Below, piece after piece: positions 33,247 to 42,106 of a stretch of DNA of 64,000 nt. The stretch is from Aliidongia dinghuensis (lineage in GTDB: Bacteria > Pseudomonadota > Alphaproteobacteria > ATCC43930 > CGMCC-115725), in contig NZ_BMJQ01000012.1 of NCBI RefSeq assembly GCF_014643535.1, positions 62,001 through 126,000 on the forward strand. Reading direction: 5' to 3'. Below the pieces are notes generated by a model that did no database searches, was not told the origin of the DNA, and worked only from the letters and a program-made list of their open reading frames with translations. A program made the position numbers and the translations under genes. Numbering within the stretch: position 1 is the stretch's first letter; every line of letters starts with the position of its first letter.

Positions 33247-33741
33247 ATGAATATGTCGCTGAGTCTCTCCGCCACTGTTCTCGCCGGGCTGCTCGCCACG
33301 GCTCCTGCATGGGCAGGTTCCGCGCCGCAGCTGGCAGGGACCTGGGTCCTGGTCGCTGCGGATGTGGTGCATCCGAACGGCGCGCGCGAACACGACTACG
33401 GCGCCGCGCCGAAAGGTCTGATGATGATCGACCCCCAAGGCCGATATTCGGTGCAGATATTCAAATCCGAACGCCCGAACTTCGCCTCGGGCGACCGTGC
33501 GACGGGGACGCCGGCTGAGTACGAGGCTGCCGTGCTCGGCAGCAGCACTCATTTCGGAGTCCTTTCGGTGGACGCGGCCGCACACACGCTGGTCTTCAGC
33601 ATCGACGCCGCGTCCTTCCCCAATCAAAACGGGACCACGCAGCGGCGCCTCTACGAACTTTCGGGAGACGAGTTGAGCTACCGTGTTGCCCCTCGCTCGA
33701 ATGGCGACGTGCCGATATCCGTCTGGCGACGAGTCCGATAG
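33247..33741 (+). CDS. secreted lipocalin-like protein
   Basis: 164 aa. The Sec signal peptide SLSATVLAGLLATAPAWA ends near residue 23. The mature part matches a lipocalin-like domain (Lipocalin_5 type): LAGTWVLVAADVV, GLMMIDPQGRYSVQIF and a beta-rich end YRVAPRSNGDVPISVWRRV. Such proteins are periplasmic; the ligand is unknown. It stands alone on the plus strand with a weak ribosome site. Confidence 0.8.
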   Translation: MNMSLSLSATVLAGLLATAPAWAGSAPQLAGTWVLVAADVVHPNGAREHDYGAAPKGLMMIDPQGRYSVQIFKSERPNFASGDRATGTPAEYEAAVLGSSTHFGVLSVDAAAHTLVFSIDAASFPNQNGTTQRRLYELSGDELSYRVAPRSNGDVPISVWRRVR

Positions 33742-33755
33742 GCAGGTTATCGACG

Positions 33756-33884
33756 GTGAGACGGGTTCTCGCGGCGGCTTTCGCCGTCGCGGTGTCATGC
33801 TTGGCGCTGCCGACGGTCACACGAGCCGAGCCATCGGCGGCGACCGCGCCTCATCTCATCGTGACGGCGATGGAAAGCGAATGA
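33756..33884 (+). CDS. short secreted peptide or truncated gene start
   Basis: A GTG-to-TGA frame of 42 codons reads like a signal peptide (VRRVLAAAFAVAVSCLALP then TVTRAEPSAA) followed by only ~15 residues. This may be the surviving 5' end of a longer exported-protein gene. It starts 14 bases after the lipocalin-like gene. Evidence is only the signal-peptide pattern, and the ribosome site is poor. Confidence 0.3.
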   Translation: MRRVLAAAFAVAVSCLALPTVTRAEPSAATAPHLIVTAMESE

Positions 33885-33897
33885 CGCGGGTGCAGCC

Positions 33898-34845
33898 CTA
33901 CCGCCGGTCGAGCTTCGCCTCGATCGCGTCCCAGATGCGGGCTTCGAGCTTCACCTCGTCGAACCGGTTGATTTCCTGCAGGCCGGTGGGCGAGGTCACG
34001 TTGATCTCGGTGATATAGTCGCCGATCACGTCGATGCCGACGAAGATCAGGCCCTGAGCCCTCAAGGACGGGCCGATCGCGGTGCAGATCTCGCGCTCGC
34101 GCGCCGTGAGGCTGGTCTTGACCGCCTTGCCGCCGACATGGAGGTTGGCGCGCGCCTCGCCCGTCGCCGGCACGCGCAGCACGGCGCCGGCCGGCTCGCC
34201 GTCGATCAGGATGACGCGCTTGTCGCCTTGCCGCACCTCTGGGATGTAGCGCTGGATCATCAGCGGCTCGCGGCTGATGCTTGCGAACATCTCCAGGAGC
34301 GAGCCCAGGTTCTCGTCGCCCTCGCGGATGCGGAACACGCCGGCGCCGCCGTTGCCGAACAGCGGCTTCACGATGATGTCCTTGTGCTCGTCACGGAAAG
34401 CGTCGATCTCGCGCCGGTCCGATGTGATGAGCGTCGGCGGCATCAGCTCCGGGAACTGGGTCACGAACAGCTTTTCCGGCGCGTTGCGCACGCTCGCCGG
34501 ATCGTTCACCACCAGGGTCTGCGGATGGATCCGCTCCAAGAGATGGGTCGCGGTGATGTAGGCCATGTCGAACGGCGGGTCCTGGCGCATCAGCACCACG
34601 TCGACGCCGGCCAGGTCGATGAGCTCGGACGGGCCCAGCGTGTAATGGTTGCCGCGTTCGCGCTGCACCTTGAGCGGCTCGGCGCGGGCATAGAGCCGGC
34701 CGTTGCGGAATGTCAGGTTCTTGGGTCCGTAATGGTAGAGCAGATGGCCGCGCGCCTGGGCCTCGAGCGCCAGGACGAAGGTCGAATCGGCATCGATATT
34801 GATGCCGGCGATCGGGTCCATCTGGATGGCGACGGCAAGACTCAT
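33898..34845 (-). CDS. gshB: glutathione synthase GshB
   Basis: A 315-aa ATP-grasp ligase that joins gamma-glutamylcysteine and glycine. The N-terminal [20 protein letters not shown], the [12 protein letters not shown] segment, the ATP-grasp stretch [17 protein letters not shown] and the C-terminal [18 protein letters not shown] are diagnostic. AGGGGAAA precedes the ATG at 34845; the 19 codons before it are not part of the family. In many alphaproteobacteria gshB lies, as here, near rsmI and yraN. Confidence 0.97.
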   Translation of the reverse strand: MSLAVAIQMDPIAGINIDADSTFVLALEAQARGHLLYHYGPKNLTFRNGRLYARAEPLKVQRERGNHYTLGPSELIDLAGVDVVLMRQDPPFDMAYITATHLLERIHPQTLVVNDPASVRNAPEKLFVTQFPELMPPTLITSDRREIDAFRDEHKDIIVKPLFGNGGAGVFRIREGDENLGSLLEMFASISREPLMIQRYIPEVRQGDKRVILIDGEPAGAVLRVPATGEARANLHVGGKAVKTSLTAREREICTAIGPSLRAQGLIFVGIDVIGDYITEINVTSPTGLQEINRFDEVKLEARIWDAIEAKLDRR

Positions 34846-34929
34846 GGCGCATTTCCCCTTCTTGGTGCCGGCACTATATGGTGACGACGCCCAAGGCCCC
34901 AAGCCCAGAACATCCGAGCCTGAACAGCG

Positions 34930-35769
34930 CTAGTTGAGCCGGGACCGGAGCTGGGCCAGCAGCAGGGCGGCGTCGTGGCGCCATTCGGCGGCCGGATCGA
35001 GGCGGAGCGCGGTGTCGAGTGCCGCAATGGCGGCGCCCAAGCGGCCCAGATGATCGGCGAGCATGCCGGTTTCGCGCCAGAGGTCCGCATGGCGCGGCGC
35101 CAGGAGCCGCATGCGGCGCAGGACCTCGAACGCGGCCTCCGCGCCGCCCGCCTGCAGCAGGCGGAGCTTGATGTTGTTCTGCAGCCGGAGCAGCACCTCG
35201 CGGTCCGGGACGATCCGGGTGTGTTCGGGCTTGAGCTCGACCGGGCCCGCCCCGCCCCGGCCGACGATCCGGATGAGCTTGCGGAGCTGCGCCGCGTCGC
35301 GCCGTTCGCCACCCGCGAACGGGTCGAGGATGGCATGCTCGCCGCCAGCATCGATGCGGATCAGGAAATGGCCGGGGAAGTTGAGTCCGCCGGCTCGCCA
35401 GCCCTGGGCGCGCGCGGCGTGGATATAGAGGATGCCGAGCGCCACCGGCAGGCCGCGTCGCCGGTCGATCACCCGCATCAGGTCGGCATTGGCGAGATCG
35501 TCATAGGTGGCGCTGTCGCCCCTGTAGCGGTGATGGCCGACCATGACCGTGACGAGGGCGGCGACCCGGTCGGCGAGCGGGGGTGTCGTGACATCGCCGA
35601 GCTCGGCGGCGAGCTCGTCGGCCAGCTGGTCGAGATGGGCACGGTAGCCCTCCGGATCGACCTCGGGCCGATCGAGGCGGGCGAAGGCGAGCGCCGCTTC
35701 GGCGAGCGGCAGAATCGCCCCATCGGTCTGGCCCAGCTCGGCCAGCAGCGCCTCGGCGCTGTCGCTCAT
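34930..35769 (-). CDS. SirB1-family transglutaminase-like protein
   Basis: 279 aa. The transglutaminase-like core 2 region lies at about residues 60-200 with GLPVALGILYIHAARAQGW, NFPGHFLIRI and ILDPFAGG. The C-terminal ~70 residues form TPR-like helices (LRRMRLLAPRHADLWRETG). The usual catalytic Cys seems absent around the ALGILY stretch, as in many SirB1 proteins, so it is more likely a binding protein. It is 16 bases downstream of the BON lipoprotein gene on the same strand. Confidence 0.88.
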   Translation of the reverse strand: MSDSAEALLAELGQTDGAILPLAEAALAFARLDRPEVDPEGYRAHLDQLADELAAELGDVTTPPLADRVAALVTVMVGHHRYRGDSATYDDLANADLMRVIDRRRGLPVALGILYIHAARAQGWRAGGLNFPGHFLIRIDAGGEHAILDPFAGGERRDAAQLRKLIRIVGRGGAGPVELKPEHTRIVPDREVLLRLQNNIKLRLLQAGGAEAAFEVLRRMRLLAPRHADLWRETGMLADHLGRLGAAIAALDTALRLDPAAEWRHDAALLLAQLRSRLN

Positions 35770-35785
35770 GCCCGAAAGTCCCGTT

Positions 35786-36628
35786 CTACTGCAGCGGCGT
35801 CACCTGGACCGGCGACTGTTGCGCCGGGGCCTGCTGCACCGGAGCCGACGGCTGGCCGTTCAGCGCCGGATCGCGGCTGTCGCCCGGGCCGGTCGCGCGC
35901 TGGCTTGCACCCGGCTGGTCGACCCCGGCCTGGCTAGCACCCGACTGGCTAGCACCCGGTGCGCTCAAGGCGCTCGGCTGCGTGCTGCCGGCGGTGCCGA
36001 GCTGCGTGCTGCCGTCCTCGCCGACACCGCTGCGGATGCGGATGTAGTTCTTGACTTGTTTCACGTTCGGAATGTTGCGCGCATAGTTCAGCACATGGTC
36101 GAGCTCGGTCTGGGTGCGTGCGACGCCCAGGATGTAGACCGTGCCGTCGACGCACTGGAGCGAGTAGTTGGGCGTGCGCACCTGGCTGTCGAACAGCATG
36201 TCGCTGTTGAGCCGGGCCAGGATCCAATTGTCGCCGGCCGCAGTGCCGAAGCTCGCACCCTGCGCCACCTGGATCTCGTTGATGACTTCCTTGACGCCAT
36301 CCGCCTTCCAGGCGCCGGCGACGGCCTGGTCGCGGATCTTCGGGTCCGGCACCTGGCCGGTCAGCAGCACTCGGCCCTCGAAGATGTTGAGATCGACGTA
36401 GGACGCGATCTGGCCATTGTCCTTGGCCCATTGGGCATTGATCTGCGTCTTGATGCTGGTGTCGCTGAAAGTGCCGCCGACACCGCGCTCGTTGCCCATG
36501 GTATAGCCGGCGGTGCCGCCCGCGGCACCTACAGCAGCGACAAGACAGCCGCCAAGCGGCAGGGTCGCCCCGACGAGCGCCACGAGGCTGAACGCCAGGG
36601 ACTGAACGCGCTGATGAGACAGGGTCAC
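35786..36628 (-). CDS. BON-domain lipoprotein (DolP/OsmY-like)
   Basis: 280 aa. A signal sequence ends in the lipobox LGGC (Cys28), so it is lipid-anchored. Two BON domains follow at about 52-125 and 135-200: TSIKTQINAQWAKDNGQIAS, VLLTGQVPDPKIR and YILGVARTQTELDHV. BON lipoproteins such as DolP act at the outer membrane. The C-terminal ~70 residues are disordered Ser/Gln/Ala-rich, made partly of four 15-base tandem repeats (35900-35959) encoding GASQ-like units. Confidence 0.92.
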   Translation of the reverse strand: MTLSHQRVQSLAFSLVALVGATLPLGGCLVAAVGAAGGTAGYTMGNERGVGGTFSDTSIKTQINAQWAKDNGQIASYVDLNIFEGRVLLTGQVPDPKIRDQAVAGAWKADGVKEVINEIQVAQGASFGTAAGDNWILARLNSDMLFDSQVRTPNYSLQCVDGTVYILGVARTQTELDHVLNYARNIPNVKQVKNYIRIRSGVGEDGSTQLGTAGSTQPSALSAPGASQSGASQAGVDQPGASQRATGPGDSRDPALNGQPSAPVQQAPAQQSPVQVTPLQ

Positions 36629-36713
36629 TGTTCGGGGCCTCCGGTTGGATCTTTCCTTACCGCTATAGAACGGCCGAATTGTGGCGACAACCGGACATCC
36701 GTTGTGGCGTCCC

Positions 36714-37079
36714 TCATGCGCCGATCCGCCAGGCGTCGGGCAGGTGGCGCGGCCAGGTCCGACGCACGATCAAGAGCGCGTCGAAACGCTGGTCGAGGTC
36801 GGCCAAGTCGGGCCGCGTCGCCAGGAACTGGCTCGCCGCACGGGCGATGCGATGCTGCTGGCGTGGGCTGACCGCATCGGCGGCCGCGCGGAAATCGGCG
36901 CGCGCCTTGACCTCGACGAACACCAGCACCCGGCCGCGCCGGACGATGAGGTCGATCTCGCCCGCCGCCGTCTTGTAGCGCCGGGCGACGATCCTGTAGC
37001 CCTTGAGCCGGAGCCACCACGCGGCGATCGCCTCGGACCGGTGGCCATGCCGCTCGGCGGCGCGCCGCTCCCGGGTCAT
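36714..37079 (-). CDS. yraN: YraN/UPF0102-family endonuclease-like protein
   Basis: 121 aa. The PD-(D/E)xK core reads AAGEIDLIVRRGRVLVFVEV followed by KAR (Asp, Glu-Val-Lys). The family is very widespread; its biological role is still unclear. The ATG at 37079 is in a duplicated GACAAATGACCCGGG segment just after the rsmI stop. The order rsmI-yraN-gshB is common in this group of bacteria. Confidence 0.92.
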   Translation of the reverse strand: MTRERRAAERHGHRSEAIAAWWLRLKGYRIVARRYKTAAGEIDLIVRRGRVLVFVEVKARADFRAAADAVSPRQQHRIARAASQFLATRPDLADLDQRFDALLIVRRTWPRHLPDAWRIGA

Positions 37080-37092
37080 TTGTCGGCCCGGG

Positions 37093-38112
37093 TCATTTGT
37101 CCACCTGGGCGAGCTCGAGCGCGCGGGCATAGACCGTGCGGCGCTTGAGGCCGAGCGCATCCGCGACCTCGCTCGCCGCGTCCCGGACCGAGAGGCGCGC
37201 GAGGGCCGCCTTGAGCGAGGCGTCGAGATCGGCGTCACTCGGCGGCGGCGCCGGCAGCGGCGGGCCGACGACGACGACGATCTCACCCTTGGGCGGCCCG
37301 GCTGCCGCATAGTGGCGGGCAAGCTCGGCGAGCGTGCCGCGGCGGACCTCCTCATAGAGCTTGGTCAATTCGCGCGCGACCGCGGCTGGCCGGTCGCCAA
37401 GCTCCGCCGCCATGTCGGCCAGCGAATCTGCGAGCCGCTGGGCGGACTCGAAGAAGATGAGCGTGGCGCGCACGGCCTTGAGCTCTGCGAGCTCCCGGCG
37501 CCGGGCAGTACTCCGCGACTCGAGGAAGCCCGCGAACAGGAACCGGTCGCTCGGCAGGCCGGACAGGACCAGGGCGGCGAGCGGCGCCGAGGCGCCCGGC
37601 AGCATCTCGACCTTGAGCCCGTCGGCAATCGCCTGGCGCACGAGCTTGAAGCCCGGGTCGGAGACGAGCGGCGTTCCGGCGTCGGAGATGAGCGCCACCG
37701 CCTGGCCTTCGGTGATCCGGCGCAGCAGCACCGGCCGCATGTGCTCGGCATTGTGCTCGTGATAGGCCGCGAGCGGCACGGCGATGCCATGACGCTGTAG
37801 CAATTTTGTGCTCACCCGCGTGTCCTCGCAGGCGATCACGTCGACCTCGGCTAAAATGTCGAGTGCGCGAAGGGTGATGTCGGCCGCATTGCCGATCGGT
37901 GTCGCCACGACGTAGAGACCGGCCGCAGCCCGTTTGGCCGCGGCAGGCCGCTCGTGGGAAGGCCGCTGCCCCTGAACAGGTTGCTTAGGCGCGCGTTTAC
38001 TTGGCGTGGGCGCCCGGCTAGTCTCCCGCGGCGCCTCCTCGGTCGCTTCGGAGAATGTGCTTGAACCGTCCGTCTCTTGCGAACCCGGTCCTGCGGCCCT
38101 TGGCCCTCGCAT
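37093..38112 (-). CDS. rsmI: 16S rRNA 2'-O-methyltransferase RsmI
   Basis: Up to 339 aa. It methylates C1402 of 16S rRNA. The SAM-binding tetrapyrrole-methylase fold shows LYVVATPIGNAADITLRAL, ACEDTRVSTKLLQRHGI, and ALISDAGTPLVSDPGFKLV, and PKGEIVVVVG near the end. The first ~64 residues are a basic Pro/Ala/Lys-rich extension that overlaps the divergent lipoprotein gene by 58 bases, so the true start may be further in, though no good internal start precedes the core. The C-terminal helices are typical. Confidence 0.95.
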   Translation of the reverse strand: MRGPRAAGPGSQETDGSSTFSEATEEAPRETSRAPTPSKRAPKQPVQGQRPSHERPAAAKRAAAGLYVVATPIGNAADITLRALDILAEVDVIACEDTRVSTKLLQRHGIAVPLAAYHEHNAEHMRPVLLRRITEGQAVALISDAGTPLVSDPGFKLVRQAIADGLKVEMLPGASAPLAALVLSGLPSDRFLFAGFLESRSTARRRELAELKAVRATLIFFESAQRLADSLADMAAELGDRPAAVARELTKLYEEVRRGTLAELARHYAAAGPPKGEIVVVVGPPLPAPPPSDADLDASLKAALARLSVRDAASEVADALGLKRRTVYARALELAQVDK

Positions 38113-39305
38113 CTGTGGTGACTTTCGCTCTGAGCTTGGCTGGCTGCGGTACCCAGACCGTACCGGGGAAGCTGCCGGGACAGCAACCCCCGGTCGCCAC
38201 CCTGACCGCGCCCACGCTGCAGCCGGCTGTGCCCGCGGTACCGCAGAAGCCGGCCAATTTCGTCGACGTCAAGGGCAAGATCGACGTGGCGCTGCTGCTG
38301 CCGCTGAGCGGGCCGACCGCCGCGCTTGGCCGCGACATGCTCGACGCCGCGCAATTGTCGCTGATCGAGCTCGGCGGCGACGACATGGTGCTGACGCCGA
38401 AGGATACGCACGGCACGGCCGAAGGGGCCGTCGCCGCGGCGCGGCTCGCGGTCGCCGAAGGGGCCAGGATCATCGTGGGTCCGCTGACTGCGTCGGAGGC
38501 CGACGCGGTGAAGCCGATCGCGCAGGCCGCCCACATCAACGTGCTGAGTTTCTCGAGCGTCGCCTCCATCGCCGGTAACGGCCTGTTCCTGATGGGCATC
38601 CTGCCGCGCGAGGAGCTGACGCGGATCGCGAGCTACGCGCGCTCGACCGGCATCGATCATTTCGCGGCGATCGTGCCCAACAATACCTATGGCCAGCTCG
38701 CCGCCGACGAGTTCGGCCGTGCCGTCGCGGCGGCCGGCGGCACCATGGACGATACCGAGGTCTTCGAGCCTGGCGGCGCCGACTTGAAGCCGGTGATCAA
38801 GCATCTGGCCGCCAACGGCAAATTCACCTTCACCGCGCTCCTGGTGCCGGAGACCGGGCCCAAGCTCAAGAACGTCGTGTCGCAGCTGCAGCTCGCCGAC
38901 ATCAACCAGCAGAAGGTCCGCCTGCTTGGCACCGGCATCTGGGACGTGCCGGATCTCGGCAACGAGCCGTCGCTCATCGGCGGCTGGTACGCGGCCCCGC
39001 CGCCCGAGGCGCGCGCCGGGTTCCAGGACCGGTTCCGCGCCGCCTATGGCCATGCGCCGGCGCGGCTCGCGACACTCGCCTATGACGCGGTCGGCGTCGC
39101 TGCCGTGCTGGGCCGCACGCCCGGCGCCGATTTCTCGGCGGCGGCGCTCACCAACCCGAGCGGCTTCGCTGGCGCCGACGGCATCTTCCGCCTGCGCGAG
39201 GACGGCACGGCCGAGCGCGGGTTGGCCGTGCTGCAGGTCGAGCGCACCGGCGCCAGCGTGGTCAGCCCCGCGCCCGAAAGCTTCGGCGGCGAGGCCGGCC
39301 AGTAA
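38055..39305 (+). CDS. LpoA/LppC-like lipoprotein, periplasmic-binding fold
   Basis: 416 aa. The signal peptide ends in lipobox LAGC (SLAGCGTQT), so it is an outer-membrane lipoprotein. The rest is a type I periplasmic-binding fold: VALLLPLSGPTAALGRDMLD and IIVGPLTASEADAVKPIAQ. Relatives of LpoA activate penicillin-binding proteins. It lies divergent from rsmI, an arrangement seen in many proteobacteria, and the two 5' ends overlap here by 58 bases. Confidence 0.9.
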   Translation: MCLNRPSLANPVLRPLALASVVTFALSLAGCGTQTVPGKLPGQQPPVATLTAPTLQPAVPAVPQKPANFVDVKGKIDVALLLPLSGPTAALGRDMLDAAQLSLIELGGDDMVLTPKDTHGTAEGAVAAARLAVAEGARIIVGPLTASEADAVKPIAQAAHINVLSFSSVASIAGNGLFLMGILPREELTRIASYARSTGIDHFAAIVPNNTYGQLAADEFGRAVAAAGGTMDDTEVFEPGGADLKPVIKHLAANGKFTFTALLVPETGPKLKNVVSQLQLADINQQKVRLLGTGIWDVPDLGNEPSLIGGWYAAPPPEARAGFQDRFRAAYGHAPARLATLAYDAVGVAAVLGRTPGADFSAAALTNPSGFAGADGIFRLREDGTAERGLAVLQVERTGASVVSPAPESFGGEAGQ

Positions 39306-39323
39306 GAAAGTCAGTAAGGAAAG

Positions 39324-40505
39324 TCAGCGCAGGAGGGCAGCCAGCACCGCGTTGAGCCGCTGGCGGCCGGCGGCGGTCGCGACCAGCCGGTCGCGGTCGA
39401 GCGTCACGAACCCGCCCTCCGTCAATTGGCCGAGCGCCACCGGGTCGAGCAGGTCCTCCGGCTCCAGCGCCAGTTCGTCCCGGAAGCGCCGGCGCGGGAT
39501 GCCTTCGGCGAGCCTCAGGCCCATCATGACCATTTCCTCGGCACGGGCGTCGCGGTCGACGATCTCGGTCTCCTGCGTGCCGTGGCCATTGGCCTCGACG
39601 AGGCCAAGCCAGGTCTCCGGCGCCTTGGCCTGGCGTGTCGCGGTCTTGGTGCCGCCCAGGGTCAGCCGGCCATGGGCGCCGGGCCCGACCCCGACATAAT
39701 CGCCGTAGCGCCAGTAGGTCAGGTTGTGCCGGCTTGCCTCGCCGGCGCGCGCATGGTTCGAGATCTCGTAGGCCGGCAGGCCGGCAGCCGCGAGCCGCGC
39801 CTGGGTCAGCTCGTAGAGCTCGCCCGCGAGCTCGTCGTCGGGCAGCGCGAAATCGCCGCGGGCATAGGCGGTGGCGAACGCCGTGCCCGGCTCGATCGTC
39901 AGCTGGTAGACCGATAGATGACCGGCGGCGAAGCCCAAGGCCCGGTCGAGCTCCGCGGTCCAGGAATCGACCGTCTGTCCGGGTCGGGCGTAGATCAGAT
40001 CGAAACTGTAACGATCGAAATGCCGGGCGGCGAGCGCGATGGCCTCGAGTGCCTCGCCGGCCGTGTGCTGGCGGCCCAGGAACTTGAGTGCCGCCGGGTC
40101 GAGCGCCTGGATGCCGAGCGACACGCGATTGACGCCGGCCGCGCGGAAGCCCTGGAACTTATGCGCCTCGACCGAGGTCGGATTGGCCTCGAGCGTGATC
40201 TCGACGTCCGCGTCGAGCGACCAGTTTCGGCCGATCCGCTCGATGACGGCGCCGACCGTCGCGGGTTCCATGAGCGACGGCGTGCCGCCGCCGAAGAAGA
40301 TCGAAGTGACCGCGCGCCCCGGTGTTTGGGCCGCGTAATGGTCGAGCTCGCGCAAAAGCGCTGCGCGCCAGCGGTCCTGCTCGATCCGCTCGCGCACATG
40401 GCTGTTGAAGTCGCAATAAGGGCACTTCGCCAGGCAGAACGGCCAATGGACATAGACGGCGAAGCCCGGGGTCTCCGGCCCGCGCGATGCGGGCACCTGG
40501 ATCAT
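39324..40505 (-). CDS. hemW: radical SAM protein HemW (heme chaperone-like)
   Basis: 393 aa. The radical SAM motif is Cys24, Cys28, Cys31 ([11 protein letters not shown]), with the HemW-type preceding [24 protein letters not shown] and VSLGIQ are further core motifs, and a HemN_C domain ends the protein. HemW-type proteins bind heme rather than acting as coproporphyrinogen oxidase, since they lack the extra Cys of HemN. Its start overlaps the rdgB stop by four bases. Confidence 0.95.
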   Translation of the reverse strand: MIQVPASRGPETPGFAVYVHWPFCLAKCPYCDFNSHVRERIEQDRWRAALLRELDHYAAQTPGRAVTSIFFGGGTPSLMEPATVGAVIERIGRNWSLDADVEITLEANPTSVEAHKFQGFRAAGVNRVSLGIQALDPAALKFLGRQHTAGEALEAIALAARHFDRYSFDLIYARPGQTVDSWTAELDRALGFAAGHLSVYQLTIEPGTAFATAYARGDFALPDDELAGELYELTQARLAAAGLPAYEISNHARAGEASRHNLTYWRYGDYVGVGPGAHGRLTLGGTKTATRQAKAPETWLGLVEANGHGTQETEIVDRDARAEEMVMMGLRLAEGIPRRRFRDELALEPEDLLDPVALGQLTEGGFVTLDRDRLVATAAGRQRLNAVLAALLR

Positions 40506-41122
40506 GACGCGAAACAGGCCTCGACCAACTGGCCGAAGGCACGGGCCCGGTGGCTGATGCGATGCTTGGTCGCCTCGTGCATCTCGCCGAAGGTCTGGCT
40601 CATGCCGTCGGGCACGAAGATCGGGTCATAGCCGAAGCCGCGGTCGCCGCGCGGCGGGAAGGTGAGCGTGCCCGACACGCGACCCTCGAAGCTCTCGTAG
40701 TGACCGTCCGGCCAGGCGAGCGTCAGCGCACACACGAAATGGGCGCGCCGGCTGGCGGCTCCCTTGTCCGTGAGCTCGTGCTCGACGCGCGCCATGGCGG
40801 CGGCGAAATCCTTGTCGGGCCCGGCCCAGCGCGCCGAATAGATGCCGGGAGCGCCGCCGAGCGCGTCGACCGCGAGGCCGGAATCGTCCGACAGCGCCGG
40901 CACGCCGGCTGCCAGCGCCGCCGCCAGGGCCTTGAGCTCGGCATTGGCGAGGAAGGTGGTCCCGGTCTCCTCCGGCTCCGGCAGGCCGTGCTCCGCGGCC
41001 GAACTCACGTGCACGCCATAGGGCGCCAGCAGCTCGACGATCTCACGCAGCTTGCCCGGATTATGGGTCGCGACGATGAGGCCGGTGCCGGTGAAGCGGC
41101 GGCGTGGAACGGCGGCGCACAT
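40502..41122 (-). CDS. rdgB: XTP/dITP pyrophosphatase RdgB
   Basis: 206 aa. It removes ITP, XTP and their deoxy forms from the nucleotide pool. [13 protein letters not shown] is the phosphate-binding N-terminus; [13 protein letters not shown] and [13 protein letters not shown] follow; the end has [10 protein letters not shown] and the SHRARA stretch. It lies between rph and hemW, with 5 bases to rph and a 4-base overlap with hemW, so the three form one operon. Confidence 0.96.
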   Translation of the reverse strand: MCAAVPRRRFTGTGLIVATHNPGKLREIVELLAPYGVHVSSAAEHGLPEPEETGTTFLANAELKALAAALAAGVPALSDDSGLAVDALGGAPGIYSARWAGPDKDFAAAMARVEHELTDKGAASRRAHFVCALTLAWPDGHYESFEGRVSGTLTFPPRGDRGFGYDPIFVPDGMSQTFGEMHEATKHRISHRARAFGQLVEACFAS

Positions 41123-41127
41123 GGGTG

Positions 41128-41856
41128 TCAGAGCCCGCCCAGGCCTACAGCCGCCCGCTGCAGCCGGGCAAGCTCGGCGATGCCCTTGCGCGCGAGCTTC
41201 AGGAGCTCCGCGAACTGCTCCTCGGCAAACGGCGCCTCCTCGGCGGTTGCCTGGATCTCGACGATCCGGCCGGTCGCGGTCAGCACGAAATTGGCGTCGG
41301 CCTCCGCGGCGGAATCTTCCGGATAGTCGAGGTCGAGCACGGGCACGCCGTTATAGATGCCGCAGGACACGGCGGCGACCTGGTCGCGGAGCGGCAGGAC
41401 CGGGATCAGCTTCTGGTCGACCAGGCCCCTGAGCGCCAGGTGCAGCGCCACATAGCTGCCGGTGATCGACGCAGTGCGCGTGCCGCCGTCGGCCTGCAGC
41501 ACGTCGCAGTCGATCTTGATCTGCCGCTCGCCCAAGGCCTTGAGGTCGCAGATCGCGCGGAGCGACCGGCCGATCAGGCGCTGGATCTCCTGCGTGCGGC
41601 CCGACTGCTTGCCGCGTGCCGCCTCGCGTTCCGTCCGCGTATGGGTCGACCGCGGCAGCATGCCGTATTCGGCGGTGATCCAGCCGGCGCCGGTGTTGCG
41701 CAGGAACGGCGGCACCTTTTCCTCGACCGAGGCGGTGCAGAGCACATGGGTCTCGCCGAACTTCGCGAGGCAGGAACCCTCGGCATATTTGGCGAAGCCG
41801 GGGGTGAGCGTCACCGGGCGGAGCTGGTCGACCGGGCGACCGGAAGGACGTGACAT
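41128..41856 (-). CDS. rph: ribonuclease PH
   Basis: A 242-aa phosphorolytic 3'-5' exoribonuclease that trims tRNA ends. The start at [15 protein letters not shown] gives the normal length. [39 protein letters not shown] and [19 protein letters not shown] are the RNA- and phosphate-binding motifs. The 38 extra codons upstream do not belong to the family. It faces hrcA across about 250 bases, a common pair (rph-hrcA divergent) in alphaproteobacteria. Confidence 0.97.
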   Translation of the reverse strand: MSRPSGRPVDQLRPVTLTPGFAKYAEGSCLAKFGETHVLCTASVEEKVPPFLRNTGAGWITAEYGMLPRSTHTRTEREAARGKQSGRTQEIQRLIGRSLRAICDLKALGERQIKIDCDVLQADGGTRTASITGSYVALHLALRGLVDQKLIPVLPLRDQVAAVSCGIYNGVPVLDLDYPEDSAAEADANFVLTATGRIVEIQATAEEAPFAEEQFAELLKLARKGIAELARLQRAAVGLGGL

Positions 41857-41992
41857 GGGTCTCTGGCTTCTTTCGACGATCCGAATATTCTCGAGCGGGC
41901 GTACTCGAATGGGGCGCCAACCTACTCTGCCAGTCGCCTGCGCGTCCAGGATTTGCCGGCATCGATACATGGGCGGCTTGAAGGGGCGAAGG

Positions 41993-42021
41993 TTGACGCC
42001 CGGGCTTGTCGTCCCTAAGTT
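41993..42021 (+). promoter_or_regulatory. candidate sigma-70 promoter of hrcA-grpE
   Basis: TTGACG (41993-41998) and TAAGTT (42016-42021) with a 17-base spacer, about 80 bases before the hrcA start. No CIRCE inverted repeat (TTAGCACTC-N9-GAGTGCTAA) was seen here. Confidence 0.45.
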
Positions 42022-42106
42022 TCGGCACGCCTTGGCCGTCAGCGGCGAGGTTCCATTGCATTCACTGTCTCACAAGGGACGATCGGCGAGCTTGAGCGAC
42101 CGCGAC

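Noticed and set aside
41462-42106. Long N-terminal extension of HrcA
   Set aside because: It runs antisense to rph and across the promoter; HrcA homology begins only after 42107.
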